From: Streptomyces iranensis
GTDB lineage: Bacteria > Actinomycetota > Actinomycetes > Streptomycetales > Streptomycetaceae
Assembly (NCBI RefSeq): GCF_017874715.1
Contig: NZ_JAGGLR010000024.1
Coordinates: forward strand, 124,001 to 188,000
DNA length: 64,000 bases
Direction of reading: 5' to 3'
The notes below the pieces were generated by a model. The model did no database searches. It was not told the origin of the DNA and saw only the letters and a program-made list of their open reading frames with translations. Positions 1 through 7,386 of the stretch are shown one piece after another. Numbering within the stretch: position 1 is the stretch's first letter; each line of letters opens with the position of its first letter. The translations under genes and the position numbers were made by a program.

Positions 1-501
1 CACCTCGCCGAACAGGGCGCCGGGGGAGTGGGCGAGGATCGCCTTGCCGGTGGCCGTGCAGTACAGCGGAAGCCGCCCCGCCACCCGGGACTCCTCGCTC
101 AGCCCCCGGTGGGGCAGGATCTTCTCCAGGTACACCACGTCCAGCCCGTCGTGGATGGCGAAGTGGATGGTCTCCCGCGTGGCCAGCAGCAGATCCTCCA
201 TGTACGGCTGCGCCACCTCCCGCAGGATCCGCTGCCGGTGCACCCGCTGCCCGATCTCGAACAGCCGCAGCCCCAGCCGGTAGTTGCAGCCCGCCCGCTC
301 CAGCAGCCCCCATGCGACCAGCTCCTGGGACAGCCGGTGGACGGTCGCCTTCGCCACGCCCGAACGGCGCACCACATCGGCGAGCGACAGCGAGTCGTCG
401 TCGGGCGTGAACGCCTCCAGGATGGACCGGACCTTGCCGAGGACGGAGTTCATCGAGTCGGGACAGGCTCTGGTGGCGTGGTCGATGGGGACGACGGTCA
501 T
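1..501 (-). CDS. IclR-family transcriptional regulator, C-terminus cut by window edge
   Basis: A helix-turn-helix regulator of the IclR family. The first 167 residues are visible: a winged HTH at about residues 15-75 (SVLGKVRSILEAF, then LADVVRRSGVAKATVHR) followed by the start of the IclR effector-binding domain (RETIHFAIHDGLDVVYLEK, GRLPLYCTATGKAILA). It starts at ATG 501, 16 bases beyond the stop of the C-C hydrolase, so it is probably the last gene of the leftward catabolic operon. IclR proteins usually respond to aromatic or carboxylic intermediates, and the palindromes found in front of the neighbouring units are the natural candidates for its operators. The effector is unknown. Confidence 0.93.
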   Translation of the reverse strand, partial: MTVVPIDHATRACPDSMNSVLGKVRSILEAFTPDDDSLSLADVVRRSGVAKATVHRLSQELVAWGLLERAGCNYRLGLRLFEIGQRVHRQRILREVAQPYMEDLLLATRETIHFAIHDGLDVVYLEKILPHRGLSEESRVAGRLPLYCTATGKAILAHSPGALFGEV

Positions 502-517
502 GGCAGGCACCTCACGA

Positions 518-1381
518 TCAGGTGGTGGAGGACGCGGCGAGGAACTCCAGGCTGAGCGGGTTGTACAGATCCGCCTTCTCGTGCTGCGGCCAGTGACCGC
601 ACTCGTTGAAGATCTCCAGACGGGCGCCGGGGATCGCGGTGGCGATGGCCTCGGCCTCGGGGACGTCCCCGAACGGGTTCTTGTTGCCCCACACCACCAG
701 CGTCGGCGCCTTGATCCGGGCCATGCGGTCGGGCCGCAGCAGATTGCGCTCGCGGGTGTCCGTCTCCTGGAGCGCCAGCAGATTGTGCAGGTTCCGCTGG
801 AAGTCGGGGTGGTGGTAGATCTCGTAGCGGATCCGCGTCAGCTCCTCGCCCAGCTCCTCGTCCCAGTCGGCCCACAGCAGCCGCAACCGGTCCCGGGTGA
901 AGGAGATGTCGTCCTCCAGGGAGGCGCTGCGGGTGGACTTCTTCAGCCGCTCCATCACCGCCGGACTGACCTTTGTGCCGCCCATGCACAGCAACTGGAG
1001 GGAGGCGACCCGGTCCGGGTGCTCGCTCGCGGCCCACGACGCCACCCAGCCGCCCAGCGACTCGCCGACCAGATGGGCGCGCTCGGCGCCGACCGCGTCC
1101 AGATAGGCCATCAGGTGCTCGACATACGCCGGGATCTCGCCGGGGCGGTCGGGCTTGCCCGTGTAGCCGTGGCCCAGCATGTCGATGGAGTGGCAGCGGT
1201 AGCGCCCGGCGTGCGCCGGGATGTTCCGTACGAACGCCTCCAAGTGGCCGGTGGTGCCGTGCAGGAACACCACATGCTCGCCGTCCTCCGGGCCGGCCTG
1301 CAGCGCGCGGGTCGTGAGGTCGCCGGTCTTCACATAGGCGTGCCGGTAGTCGATGCCCGACAGTTCGGTCCAGATGCTCAT
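518..1381 (-). CDS. Alpha/beta hydrolase, meta-cleavage product C-C hydrolase type (MhpC/BphD-like)
   Basis: Predicted to hydrolyse the carbon-carbon bond of a ring-cleavage product made by the extradiol dioxygenase encoded just upstream. The 287-residue protein has the oxyanion-hole motif HGTTGH (residues 41-46), nucleophile elbow GESLGG (Ser108), an acid in the strand ending VVWGNKNP, and the catalytic His in CGHWPQHE near the C-terminus. ATG at 1381 overlaps the dioxygenase stop by four bases (ATGA), so the two are translationally coupled. A longer reading frame continues upstream in the same frame, but it lies inside the dioxygenase gene and is a shadow. The exact substrate cannot be read from sequence. 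Confidence 0.92.
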   Translation of the reverse strand: MSIWTELSGIDYRHAYVKTGDLTTRALQAGPEDGEHVVFLHGTTGHLEAFVRNIPAHAGRYRCHSIDMLGHGYTGKPDRPGEIPAYVEHLMAYLDAVGAERAHLVGESLGGWVASWAASEHPDRVASLQLLCMGGTKVSPAVMERLKKSTRSASLEDDISFTRDRLRLLWADWDEELGEELTRIRYEIYHHPDFQRNLHNLLALQETDTRERNLLRPDRMARIKAPTLVVWGNKNPFGDVPEAEAIATAIPGARLEIFNECGHWPQHEKADLYNPLSLEFLAASSTT

Positions 1382-2340
1382 GACTGCCTTTCGCTGTTCT
1401 GTGTCTGCGCGGGGTCGAGCACGGCGACCCCCATGCCGGTGAGCCACTCGGGCATCGGCTCGTAGGACAGCCGCCGCCCCGGGGCGTGGTCGAGCACCGC
1501 GGCCATCAGCAGCCAGGTGCGCAGCTCCTGTGCGCCGTTGCCGGCCACCTTCTCCAGTTCCGCGGTGGTGTACTCGGTGAGGCGATGGGCCTGTCCGCGT
1601 TCCAGCCAGGACAGGAACTCCTCGTCGAACTCCGGGTTGAGCGCCGCCTCGGCGGCCCGGATGATCTCGCGCCGCCGGGCGTCGTAGTCCTGCCAGTTCT
1701 CCCGGCCGTCTCTCCAGGCGCCGACCATGAATTCCTCGTCCTCGCCCCGCGGGTCGCGCCAGTCCGGCCAGGGCAGCCGGTGGGACAGCCCGCCGGAGCC
1801 GATGACCGCCACCCGGCGGTCGCCGGGGAACGCCAGGACCGCCTCGCGGATCGCCCGGCCCAGCCGCTCGCAGCGGTCGAGGGTGGGCAGCGGGGGCGCG
1901 AAGACGTTCACCACGAGCGGTACGAGGTCGACGTCGAGCCCGTCGAGCAGATACTGGACGGCGTGCGACTGGCCGTGGTCGATCTGCATCCGGGCGGAGA
2001 ACGCCACGTCGAACCCCGACCGCTCCACCAGCGCGTTGGCCAGGTAAAGGGCCAGCTCCCGGTCCACCGGCTGCGGGCCCTTCGGGGTGCCGGACTCGCC
2101 GCTGGCGAGGCACTCGTCCACCCCGATGGTGAAGCTGGGGATCAGGTCGAGCCAGAATCCCCGGAAGTGGTTGGAGCCGATCAGGACCACCGTGTCGGGG
2201 CGGGCCGCGGCCAGCGCGTCGCGCGCCTCGCCGAGCGCGTCCCGGAACCGCTCGGCGCGGTCCTTGTGGTGCGTCTCCTCCCAGTGGGTGTTCATCAGCG
2301 TGCTGTGCGACGCCCCGACCCCCAGCACGATCTCCGTCAT
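1378..2340 (-). CDS. Class III extradiol ring-cleavage dioxygenase (LigB/MhpB-like)
   Basis: Opens a catechol-type ring next to the two hydroxyls with Fe(II) and O2. The 320-residue protein has the LigB-fold landmarks: His in VGASHSTLMN near residue 12, a second metal-site His in LIGSNHFRGFW, the catalytic His region IDHGQSHAVQYLL, and GSGGLSHRLP where the family has its distal acid/base His. Length and motif order fit 2,3-dihydroxyphenylpropionate 1,2-dioxygenase (MhpB) better than the two-subunit LigAB enzymes. The C-terminus (EPMPEWLTGMGVAVLDP) resembles the family's substrate-pocket tail. It overlaps the genes on both sides by four bases. The substrate is inferred only to be a substituted catechol. 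Confidence 0.9.
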   Translation of the reverse strand: MTEIVLGVGASHSTLMNTHWEETHHKDRAERFRDALGEARDALAAARPDTVVLIGSNHFRGFWLDLIPSFTIGVDECLASGESGTPKGPQPVDRELALYLANALVERSGFDVAFSARMQIDHGQSHAVQYLLDGLDVDLVPLVVNVFAPPLPTLDRCERLGRAIREAVLAFPGDRRVAVIGSGGLSHRLPWPDWRDPRGEDEEFMVGAWRDGRENWQDYDARRREIIRAAEAALNPEFDEEFLSWLERGQAHRLTEYTTAELEKVAGNGAQELRTWLLMAAVLDHAPGRRLSYEPMPEWLTGMGVAVLDPAQTQNSERQS

Positions 2341-3686
2341 GCCACTGCTCCTTCCTCGGCCCCGGCCACCTCGGCGCGGGTCCGGGTGACGGTGTCCACG
2401 GCCGTGCGGATCAGATGGCGCGTGAGCCGCTCCATGGCCCGGAGCGACACCGTGTTCATGCCGCGGGCGAAGTCGATCTCGAAGGGCGCCTCCGCCACCT
2501 TGGGCATGCCGATCCGCACCGTGGGGATGCCGCGGCCGCGCAGGATGTTGGCGTCGGTGGCACCGCTGTTCCCGGCGATCACCTCGTGCGCACGCCCCTC
2601 CAGGGCCTCCCAGGCGGCCGTGGCACTGCGCTGGATCCACGACCCGCGCGGTGTGCGGGTGCCGGGGATGGCCAGCACCATCTCCGCCCGGACGTCGAGA
2701 CCGGGCGAGGCGGCCCGCAGGGCGGCCAGCGCGTCCATGAACTCCCGCTTGGCCCGCATCGGTGTGATGTCCGGGCTGATCCGCAGGTCCACCATCAAGG
2801 TGCACACGGCGGGGGTGACCGCCGCCATGCGCGGCCAGCCGCCACGGATCGAGGAGACGATGCCCTGCGGCGCCACGGTGCCCGAGGTGTGCCGCTCGGC
2901 GTACTCCTCGAACCACTTCTCCAGATACGCGGCCACCTCCCCGGCGCGGGCGATGGCGTTGTCGTACGGGAGCCGGTGGCGGGAGCCCGCGTAGGTGTGG
3001 ATGCCGCCGACCGTCACCTCGAACCAGACCAGCCCGACCTCGTCCCACGAGACGGTCCAGCCGGGCTTGGCGATGACCGCGTAGTCGGTCCATACGCCCT
3101 GCTCCAGCAGGAACGAACACCCGGCGCCCTGGCCGGTGTTGTGACGCGTCCCCACGGGCCGGGCGTTGGTGGGCATCCCGCCCGCGCCGAAGGCCGCCAC
3201 CAGATCACCGGTGAGCGGGACACCGGCCCGGGAGATCGCCTCGACGGCCATCATCACGCATGCCGCGTGGCCCTTGGGGTTGGAGGCGCCGAGCCCGGTC
3301 ACCAGGTCGCCGTAGACGGTGGCCGCGGGCCGCATGTCCTCGCGCAGCTCCGGGCCGATCCACGGCACGTCCTCGCTCTCCTCGCCCACGGTCAGGGTGT
3401 CGATGGGGGCGTAGAGCATGAGGTCGGGGCCGGTGCCGTCACCGGTCAGCCGGCCCCAGGCGTTGGCCTGCCGGTCGTCGAGGGGCTGGGCGGCCGCGTG
3501 GCAGCCGGTGGCCCGCAGAGTGTCGGCGATATGGGTGGCCAGCGGGCCCTCGTCACCGGTGGGGCTGGGAATGTCCACCAGACCCGTGATCAGTTCGCGG
3601 AGCCGGCCGGCGCTGATGTGGCGGGCGGCGTCGAGCGCCCAGGCGCGCCGCCGCTCGTCCAGGCCCGCCAGGCCGTCGGCGCTCAT
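2337..3686 (-). CDS. M20-fold protein (ArgE/DapE-like) apparently lacking all metal ligands
   Basis: The 449-residue sequence follows the M20 metallopeptidase/deacylase layout (first catalytic segment, dimerisation lid around VGGIHTYAGSRHRLPYDN, second catalytic segment). By remembered alignment with ArgE, every zinc-site residue is replaced: GHxD reads APID, the bridging Asp of GxGxxDxKG is Asn (GLGASNPKG), the Glu-Glu pair reads AFGAGG, the EPT Glu is Lys (AKPGWT), and the C-terminal His is Asn (GMNTVS). The lid histidine and the fold-defining glycines remain. It is therefore either a non-hydrolytic binding protein or an enzyme with new chemistry. It is translationally coupled to the membrane peptide upstream and the dioxygenase downstream by ATGA overlaps, which implies a role in the pathway. 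No frameshift is visible. Confidence 0.85.
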   Translation of the reverse strand: MSADGLAGLDERRRAWALDAARHISAGRLRELITGLVDIPSPTGDEGPLATHIADTLRATGCHAAAQPLDDRQANAWGRLTGDGTGPDLMLYAPIDTLTVGEESEDVPWIGPELREDMRPAATVYGDLVTGLGASNPKGHAACVMMAVEAISRAGVPLTGDLVAAFGAGGMPTNARPVGTRHNTGQGAGCSFLLEQGVWTDYAVIAKPGWTVSWDEVGLVWFEVTVGGIHTYAGSRHRLPYDNAIARAGEVAAYLEKWFEEYAERHTSGTVAPQGIVSSIRGGWPRMAAVTPAVCTLMVDLRISPDITPMRAKREFMDALAALRAASPGLDVRAEMVLAIPGTRTPRGSWIQRSATAAWEALEGRAHEVIAGNSGATDANILRGRGIPTVRIGMPKVAEAPFEIDFARGMNTVSLRAMERLTRHLIRTAVDTVTRTRAEVAGAEEGAVA

Positions 3687-3799
3687 TGGTTGATCCTGTG
3701 GACCTGGGTCATCGTGGTCCGCGCGACGCGCTTCGTGGCCAGCGGGATCCCGACGGCGATCGCCGCGCCCAGCAACAGGGTGAACAGGGTACGGAACAT
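3683..3799 (-). CDS. 38-residue single-pass membrane peptide in the catabolic operon
   Basis: A very short gene encoding a hydrophobic N-terminal helix (MFRTLFTLLLGAAIAVGIPLA) followed by a basic tail (TKRVARTTMTQVHRINQ). The start ATG lies one base after the Rieske oxygenase stop, and its TGA overlaps the ATG of the M20-fold gene, so there is no spare DNA on either side. This packing argues that it is really translated. The topology suggests a peptide anchored in the inner membrane with a positive cytoplasmic tail. I do not recognise a family. It could help localise the oxygenase or serve mainly to couple translation of its neighbours. Confidence 0.6.
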   Translation of the reverse strand: MFRTLFTLLLGAAIAVGIPLATKRVARTTMTQVHRINQ

Positions 3800-3800
3800 G

Positions 3801-5042
3801 TCATGCCTTCTCTGCGGATGCGGATGCGGATGCGGATGCGGATGCCGATGCGCCGCCGACCGCGGCCAGCTTCTTGCCGTACTCCTCCTCGCTGAGGTTC
3901 CGCCAGGCGGTGAGCGAGACGTCGGGGCGGTAGAGCTTCTCCGGCGGCGCGTCGGTGACATCGACCATCCACGCGTCCTGGCCGGAGAACTGACCGTGGA
4001 ACAGCCAGCGGATCGCCCCGAGGTACTTGGCGTAGAAGCGCAGGGTGTCCCAGCCCTCGGTGAAGTTGACCATCACCCCGACGTAGCGGTGGTTGTTCTC
4101 GTCCACCGGGACGTAGAACTCGTAGTGGATGAACTTGGGGTAGGCGATGCGCAGCACGCCCGGCATCGACAGGGACGCGAAGCCGGGGAACTCCTGGGCC
4201 TCGATCGTCGGGTCGACACTGTCGGCCTTGCCGGTGTTGCCGATGTTGAAGGTCTCCTTGGGCGGCTGCATCTTCCACCAGCGCTTGTTGGTCCAGCGGC
4301 CCACGCCGGGGTACTCGGCCTCCCAGTGGACCTCGTCCTGGACCCGGAAGATCCAGCGGCCACGCGGCACGATCCGGGTGATGTTCCAGGTCGGCATGGG
4401 CTTGAACAGCCGCCACAGGGCCGTGCGGTGCAGATACTTGGCGTGGCCCTCGTCGAAGCCGTTCTCGCAGGCGAACCGCCAGTTGCCACCGCGCGGCTCG
4501 ATCCGTCCGCCCATCACGAACGCGTTGCCGACCAGCTCCTCCGGAAGCTGGGAGTCGATCGGATGCGGCTCCTCGTCGGCGATCGGGATGTACACCCACA
4601 CCATGCCGAGGCGCTCCTCGACCGGATAGGTGCGCACACCCAGCTTCCCGGTCAGCCGGCATCCGGGGCCGTCGGTGATGACCGCGGACAGCCGCCCGGT
4701 GGGCAGGTCGAAGGTCCAGCCGTGGTACGGGCAGCTGACCGTGCCCGGAAACTGCTGATCGCCCTCCGAAAGCGGCACACCGCGGTGCGGGCACCGGTTG
4801 TGCAGGGCGTACGCGGTGCCGCCGTCGCGGATCAGCGCGATCCGCTCGCCGCAGATGGTGAACGGCATCGGCTTGCCGGTGATCTGGCTGGACCAGGTGA
4901 CCGGGTACCAGTAGCCGCGGAAGCCCGCGGCCGCACCGTCGTAGTGGGGCCAGGACGACCAGTCCTGGCGGCCGGGCTCGGCCGGTTTTCCGCGGCGGCT
5001 CCGGACGGGGGTGGCCGTGTCGGGTGAGTCCTCGACCGTCAT
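3801..5042 (-). CDS. Rieske-type aromatic ring-hydroxylating oxygenase, alpha subunit
   Basis: Terminal oxygenase that hydroxylates or demethylates an aromatic or alicyclic substrate using electrons passed to a Rieske [2Fe-2S] cluster. The 413-residue protein has Rieske ligands C84-x-H86 and C104-x2-H107 (CPHRG, CPYHGW) and a mononuclear iron site in NGFDEGHAKYLH (Asp197, His200, His205). Length and single-subunit layout resemble phthalate 4,5-dioxygenase or vanillate demethylase oxygenases. No beta subunit, ferredoxin or reductase lies nearby, so electrons must come from elsewhere. The C-terminus ends in an Ala-Ser repeat encoded by a hexanucleotide microsatellite (3814-3849), with no known function. 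First gene of the leftward operon. Confidence 0.93.
   Translation of the reverse strand: MTVEDSPDTATPVRSRRGKPAEPGRQDWSSWPHYDGAAAGFRGYWYPVTWSSQITGKPMPFTICGERIALIRDGGTAYALHNRCPHRGVPLSEGDQQFPGTVSCPYHGWTFDLPTGRLSAVITDGPGCRLTGKLGVRTYPVEERLGMVWVYIPIADEEPHPIDSQLPEELVGNAFVMGGRIEPRGGNWRFACENGFDEGHAKYLHRTALWRLFKPMPTWNITRIVPRGRWIFRVQDEVHWEAEYPGVGRWTNKRWWKMQPPKETFNIGNTGKADSVDPTIEAQEFPGFASLSMPGVLRIAYPKFIHYEFYVPVDENNHRYVGVMVNFTEGWDTLRFYAKYLGAIRWLFHGQFSGQDAWMVDVTDAPPEKLYRPDVSLTAWRNLSEEEYGKKLAAVGGASASASASASASAEKA
3814..3849 (-). repeat. Hexanucleotide microsatellite in the 3' end of the Rieske gene
   Basis: Five exact copies of gcggat (plus-strand reading) and one variant gccgat lie head to tail and encode an alternating Ala-Ser tail. 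Because the unit is six bases, a change of copy number would lengthen or shorten the tail by two residues without changing frame. It lies just before the stop codon, beyond all recognisable domains. Confidence 0.9.
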
Positions 5043-5117
5043 CGTGCGTGTCCTCCTGATACCGGGTGAACGGTGGACCCGAGCATCCGGCCCGGCGCGG
5101 ATCCGCCCAAGAGATCC

Positions 5118-5134
5118 GGTCCGCTGAGCAGACC
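5118..5134. promoter_or_regulatory. Putative IclR operator copy 1
   Basis: GGTCCGCTGAGCAGACC is a 17-base near-perfect palindrome: eight-base arms around a central G with one mismatched pair. It lies about 76 bases upstream of the Rieske start. Variants occur at 5278, 7328, 7345 and 12935, always in front of catabolic genes. Assignment to the IclR protein at the window start is inferred from co-location. Confidence 0.55.
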
Positions 5135-5175
5135 GCGCCCTTCCCGGCGGGCGGCGGGGCGGCCGGACCGCGGGG

Positions 5176-5265
5176 CGACCGAACGGCGATCGACCGGATG
5201 TCGGGCCACCGGATGCCGATCGACCGGATGCCGGGCGACCGGACGGCGGGCCACCGGAGCGACGG
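5176..5265. repeat. Six tandem 15-base repeats in the divergent promoter region
   Basis: Six consecutive 15-base units can be laid out with consensus CGACCGGATGCCGGG (units begin at 5176, 5191, 5206, 5221, 5236 and 5251). The outer units are the most diverged. The array is non-coding and lies between the two operator-like palindromes. Its length in multiples of 15 bases (about 1.4 helical turns) could affect spacing between bound repressors. Confidence 0.8.
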
Positions 5266-5277
5266 CCACGGCGGGGC

Positions 5278-5294
5278 GTCCCGCTGAGCGGACC
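5278..5294. promoter_or_regulatory. Putative IclR operator copy 2
   Basis: GTCCCGCTGAGCGGACC shares the core CGCTGAGC and the right arm GACC with the copy at 5118. It lies about 97 bases upstream of the GTG start of the quinone oxidoreductase gene, on the other side of the 15-base repeat array. Confidence 0.5.
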
Positions 5295-5390
5295 CCGCCC
5301 GGTGCGCGGACCGTGGGGCGCGGTCTAGCGTGCGCCGGGTCCGCCCCCTCACCGAACCGGGCCGTGAGCCCGTGGATACGGAGCGAAAAC

Positions 5391-6344
5391 GTGAGCCACC
5401 CGACGTCACAGTCCCTGGTGCTGGAGGAGTTCGGCACCCTGCCGCGGCTCGTCGAGCGGCCCGTGCCCGAGCCACGCCCCGGCCACACCCTGGTGCGGGT
5501 GAAGGCGGCCGCCGTCAGCCACCTCGACCTGAACGTCGTGGACGGCAAGTTCGGTATCCTCCCCGACCTGCCGGCGGTGCCCGGCACCGCGGGCAGCGGA
5601 ATCGTCATCGCCTCCGACGTCCACCGCGAGGGGAGCCTCGTCCGCCTCAGCGGCAAGGCCCTGGGACTGCGCCGCGACGGCACCTGGGGGGCCCACGCGC
5701 TGGTCCCGGACGCCGCGGTGGAGGCCGTGCCCGAGTCCACGGACCCCGCTCTGGCCTGCAGCTACTTCTCCCCGGCGGGCACGGCGTGGGCCTCGGTGCA
5801 CACCGTGGCGGGCGTCCGGCCCGGGGAGCGGGTCCTGGTGACCGGGGCGGCCGGTGCGGTGGGGGCGCTCGCCGTGCAGGTCGCGGCCCGAGCCGGGGCC
5901 GAGGTGATCGGCGTGGTGGGCCGCCCCGCCAAACTGCCGCACGTCCCGGCCCCCGCCAAGGCACTGCTCGCCTCCGATCTGTCCGCCGACGCGATCGGCG
6001 GCCCGGTGGACGTCGTCGTCGACACCGTGGGCGGGCCGGTCCTGCGCGACTCCCTGCCGCTGGTGCGCCCCCGCGGCCGGGTCGCTCTCGTCGGCTACAC
6101 CGCCGGCCGTGAGTTCACCGTGGACCTCGCGGACTTCCTCCTCGCCGATGTCTCGCTGCTGCCCGTGAACCTCATGACCCGGGGGAAGGAAGTGGCCGCC
6201 GACACCCAGCGGCTGCTCGGCGACCTCACCTCCGGCGAGCTGACCCTGCCCATCGAGCGCCATCGCATCGACGGCCTGGCGGAGGCCGTGGCACGTCTGC
6301 GGTCCGGGGAGGCGGTGGGCAAGGTCGTCCTCGACCTCGGCTGA
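5391..6344 (+). CDS. Zinc-independent medium-chain reductase, NADPH:quinone oxidoreductase family
   Basis: A 317-residue MDR-superfamily enzyme expected to use NADPH to reduce a quinone or an activated double bond. It has the GroES-like N-terminal domain (residues 1-125) and a Rossmann domain with the nucleotide motif VLVTGAAGAVGALAVQVAARAG. The catalytic- and structural-zinc cysteines of alcohol dehydrogenases are absent. I chose GTG 5391 (VSHPTSQSLVLEEFG) because homology begins there; the frame is open further upstream but only through the repeat array. It diverges from the Rieske operon and probably serves the same pathway, for example reducing an unsaturated intermediate or supplying reducing power. 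Confidence 0.88.
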   Translation: MSHPTSQSLVLEEFGTLPRLVERPVPEPRPGHTLVRVKAAAVSHLDLNVVDGKFGILPDLPAVPGTAGSGIVIASDVHREGSLVRLSGKALGLRRDGTWGAHALVPDAAVEAVPESTDPALACSYFSPAGTAWASVHTVAGVRPGERVLVTGAAGAVGALAVQVAARAGAEVIGVVGRPAKLPHVPAPAKALLASDLSADAIGGPVDVVVDTVGGPVLRDSLPLVRPRGRVALVGYTAGREFTVDLADFLLADVSLLPVNLMTRGKEVAADTQRLLGDLTSGELTLPIERHRIDGLAEAVARLRSGEAVGKVVLDLG

Positions 6345-6370
6345 ACGGTCCCGTGTCCGGCCGGGGCCGT

Positions 6371-6769
6371 TCACTCCATCAGGACCACGGCCCGGCCCCG
6401 GCAGCACACCACGTCGCCCCGCCCACCGTGCTCGACCAGATCCAGGGTGACCCGCCCCGTCGCCGGATCGACGGCGCCGACCGTGCCGCTCACCACGAGC
6501 CGCTCCCCGGCCAGGGCCGGTGCCCGGTTCTGCCATTCGACCTCCAGGACCCGTCCGCCCGGACCCGCGAACGCCATGGCGGCACGGTGCATCAGACAGC
6601 CGTGCAACTGCGCCATGACGACCGGCCCTTCCAGCCCCTCGGACCGCGCGAACCCGGTGTCGTAGTGAATGCGATGGGCGTTGCGGGTGACCGCCCCGAA
6701 CCGCAGCAGCGTGACGGCGTCCGGGGTGAACTCCACCGGCGGTACGGGCTGTCCCGTGTGCACCCTCAT
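6371..6769 (-). CDS. MaoC-like dehydratase domain protein (hot-dog fold, C-terminal-half type)
   Basis: A 132-residue hot-dog-fold protein carrying the hydratase half-motif: TRNAHRIHYDTGFA has the Asp/His spacing of the R-specific enoyl-CoA hydratase 'hydratase 2' signature (Asn-x-x-His-x-Asp-type), followed by VVMAQLHGCLMHRAAM. In actinobacteria such proteins pair with a partner lacking the catalytic residues to form a heterodimeric (R)-enoyl-CoA hydratase. ATG 6769 overlaps the stop of its upstream partner by four bases. It likely hydrates an enoyl-CoA made after the CoA-transferase/ligase steps of the same island. Confidence 0.85.
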   Translation of the reverse strand: MRVHTGQPVPPVEFTPDAVTLLRFGAVTRNAHRIHYDTGFARSEGLEGPVVMAQLHGCLMHRAAMAFAGPGGRVLEVEWQNRAPALAGERLVVSGTVGAVDPATGRVTLDLVEHGGRGDVVCCRGRAVVLME

Positions 6770-7242
6770 CGGACGATGAACCTCTCCCGCACCCGGGCGA
6801 GCGTGCCCCGCTCCGCCGAGTACGTCTTCTCGACGGTCAGCAGCAGGAACGGGGCACCGCTGCCCTTGCGCTCGACATCCGTGAGGACACGGCGGACCGC
6901 GATCCGGTCGCCCGCCCGCACCTCGCCGGTGAACCGGACCTCCTGGCCGCCCGCCATGAGCCGTACGTCCAGGCCGTCGGTGCCCGGGACCTCGTCGCGG
7001 TACATCCCGTCCGGCCGGAACTCGCACGGGCCGGCGCCGCCCGCTCCCCGCAGCAGACTCACCACGTACAGGGGATGGACGGTGAATCCGGGGTGCCCGG
7101 GGTCGGTCAGCCGTGGGCTGGTCTCCCCGGCCGCGCGCGCGAACTCCGCCGCGTCCTCGGCCCGTACGACCCCCAGATCCCGGTGGTCCGGGCGGTCGAT
7201 CACCGCCCTGGCCCGTTCCTCGGCCACTTCCCACGCGGACAT
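6766..7242 (-). CDS. MaoC-like N-terminal partner subunit (FAS1-type dehydratase domain)
   Basis: A 158-residue protein with the hot-dog fold typical of the non-catalytic partner: SPRLTDPGHPGFTVHPLYVVSLLRG followed by a beta-rich domain (LMAGGQEVRFTGEVRAGDRI, then TYSAERGTLARVRERFIV). It lacks the D-x4-H catalytic dyad seen in its partner. The stop overlaps the partner's ATG (ATGA), indicating stoichiometric production. A two-subunit enoyl-CoA hydratase, as in actinobacterial sterol side-chain degradation, is the best analogy. The pair is transcribed away from the hydrolase/CoA-transferase operon, with operator-like palindromes between them. Confidence 0.8.
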   Translation of the reverse strand: MSAWEVAEERARAVIDRPDHRDLGVVRAEDAAEFARAAGETSPRLTDPGHPGFTVHPLYVVSLLRGAGGAGPCEFRPDGMYRDEVPGTDGLDVRLMAGGQEVRFTGEVRAGDRIAVRRVLTDVERKGSGAPFLLLTVEKTYSAERGTLARVRERFIVR

Positions 7243-7327
7243 GTGCTGCCTTTCTGTGGACGCGAATCATCGGGGACTCGATGAGCCGGGAGGCTAGCCA
7301 CTGCCCGGAGGCCCTCACCACGGGACC

Positions 7328-7361
7328 GGCCCGCTCAGCGGACCGGTCCGCTTGGGCGGAG
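7328..7361. promoter_or_regulatory. Tandem putative IclR operators
   Basis: GGCCCGCTCAGCGGACC (7328-7344) is a 17-base palindrome with one mismatched pair. It is followed directly by a weaker copy starting GGTCCGCTTGGGCGGAG (7345-7361). Both lie in the divergent gap between the MaoC pair (start 7242) and the hydrolase at 7387, only 26-58 bases from the latter's ATG, so binding would overlap its promoter. Confidence 0.55.
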
Positions 7362-7386
7362 ATCACCGGCCGCACACCATCGGGAC

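Larger units (their letters stand above)
5043..5390. promoter_or_regulatory. Divergent promoter region between Rieske operon and quinone oxidoreductase gene
   Basis: A 348-base gene-free stretch controlling the leftward Rieske operon and the rightward reductase gene. It contains two copies of a near-palindrome (5118-5134 and 5278-5294) that flank a 90-base array of 15-base imperfect repeats (5176-5265). No convincing -35/-10 pair stands out to me in either direction. The symmetrical arrangement suggests one regulator controlling both directions. Confidence 0.6.

Noticed and set aside
2415..5027. An 870-codon plus-strand open frame
   Set aside because: Antisense to the M20-fold and Rieske genes, crosses several real gene boundaries and has only low-complexity composition.
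5176..5265. CRISPR-like array
   Set aside because: The 15-base units are contiguous with no spacers and are too short; no cas genes are present.
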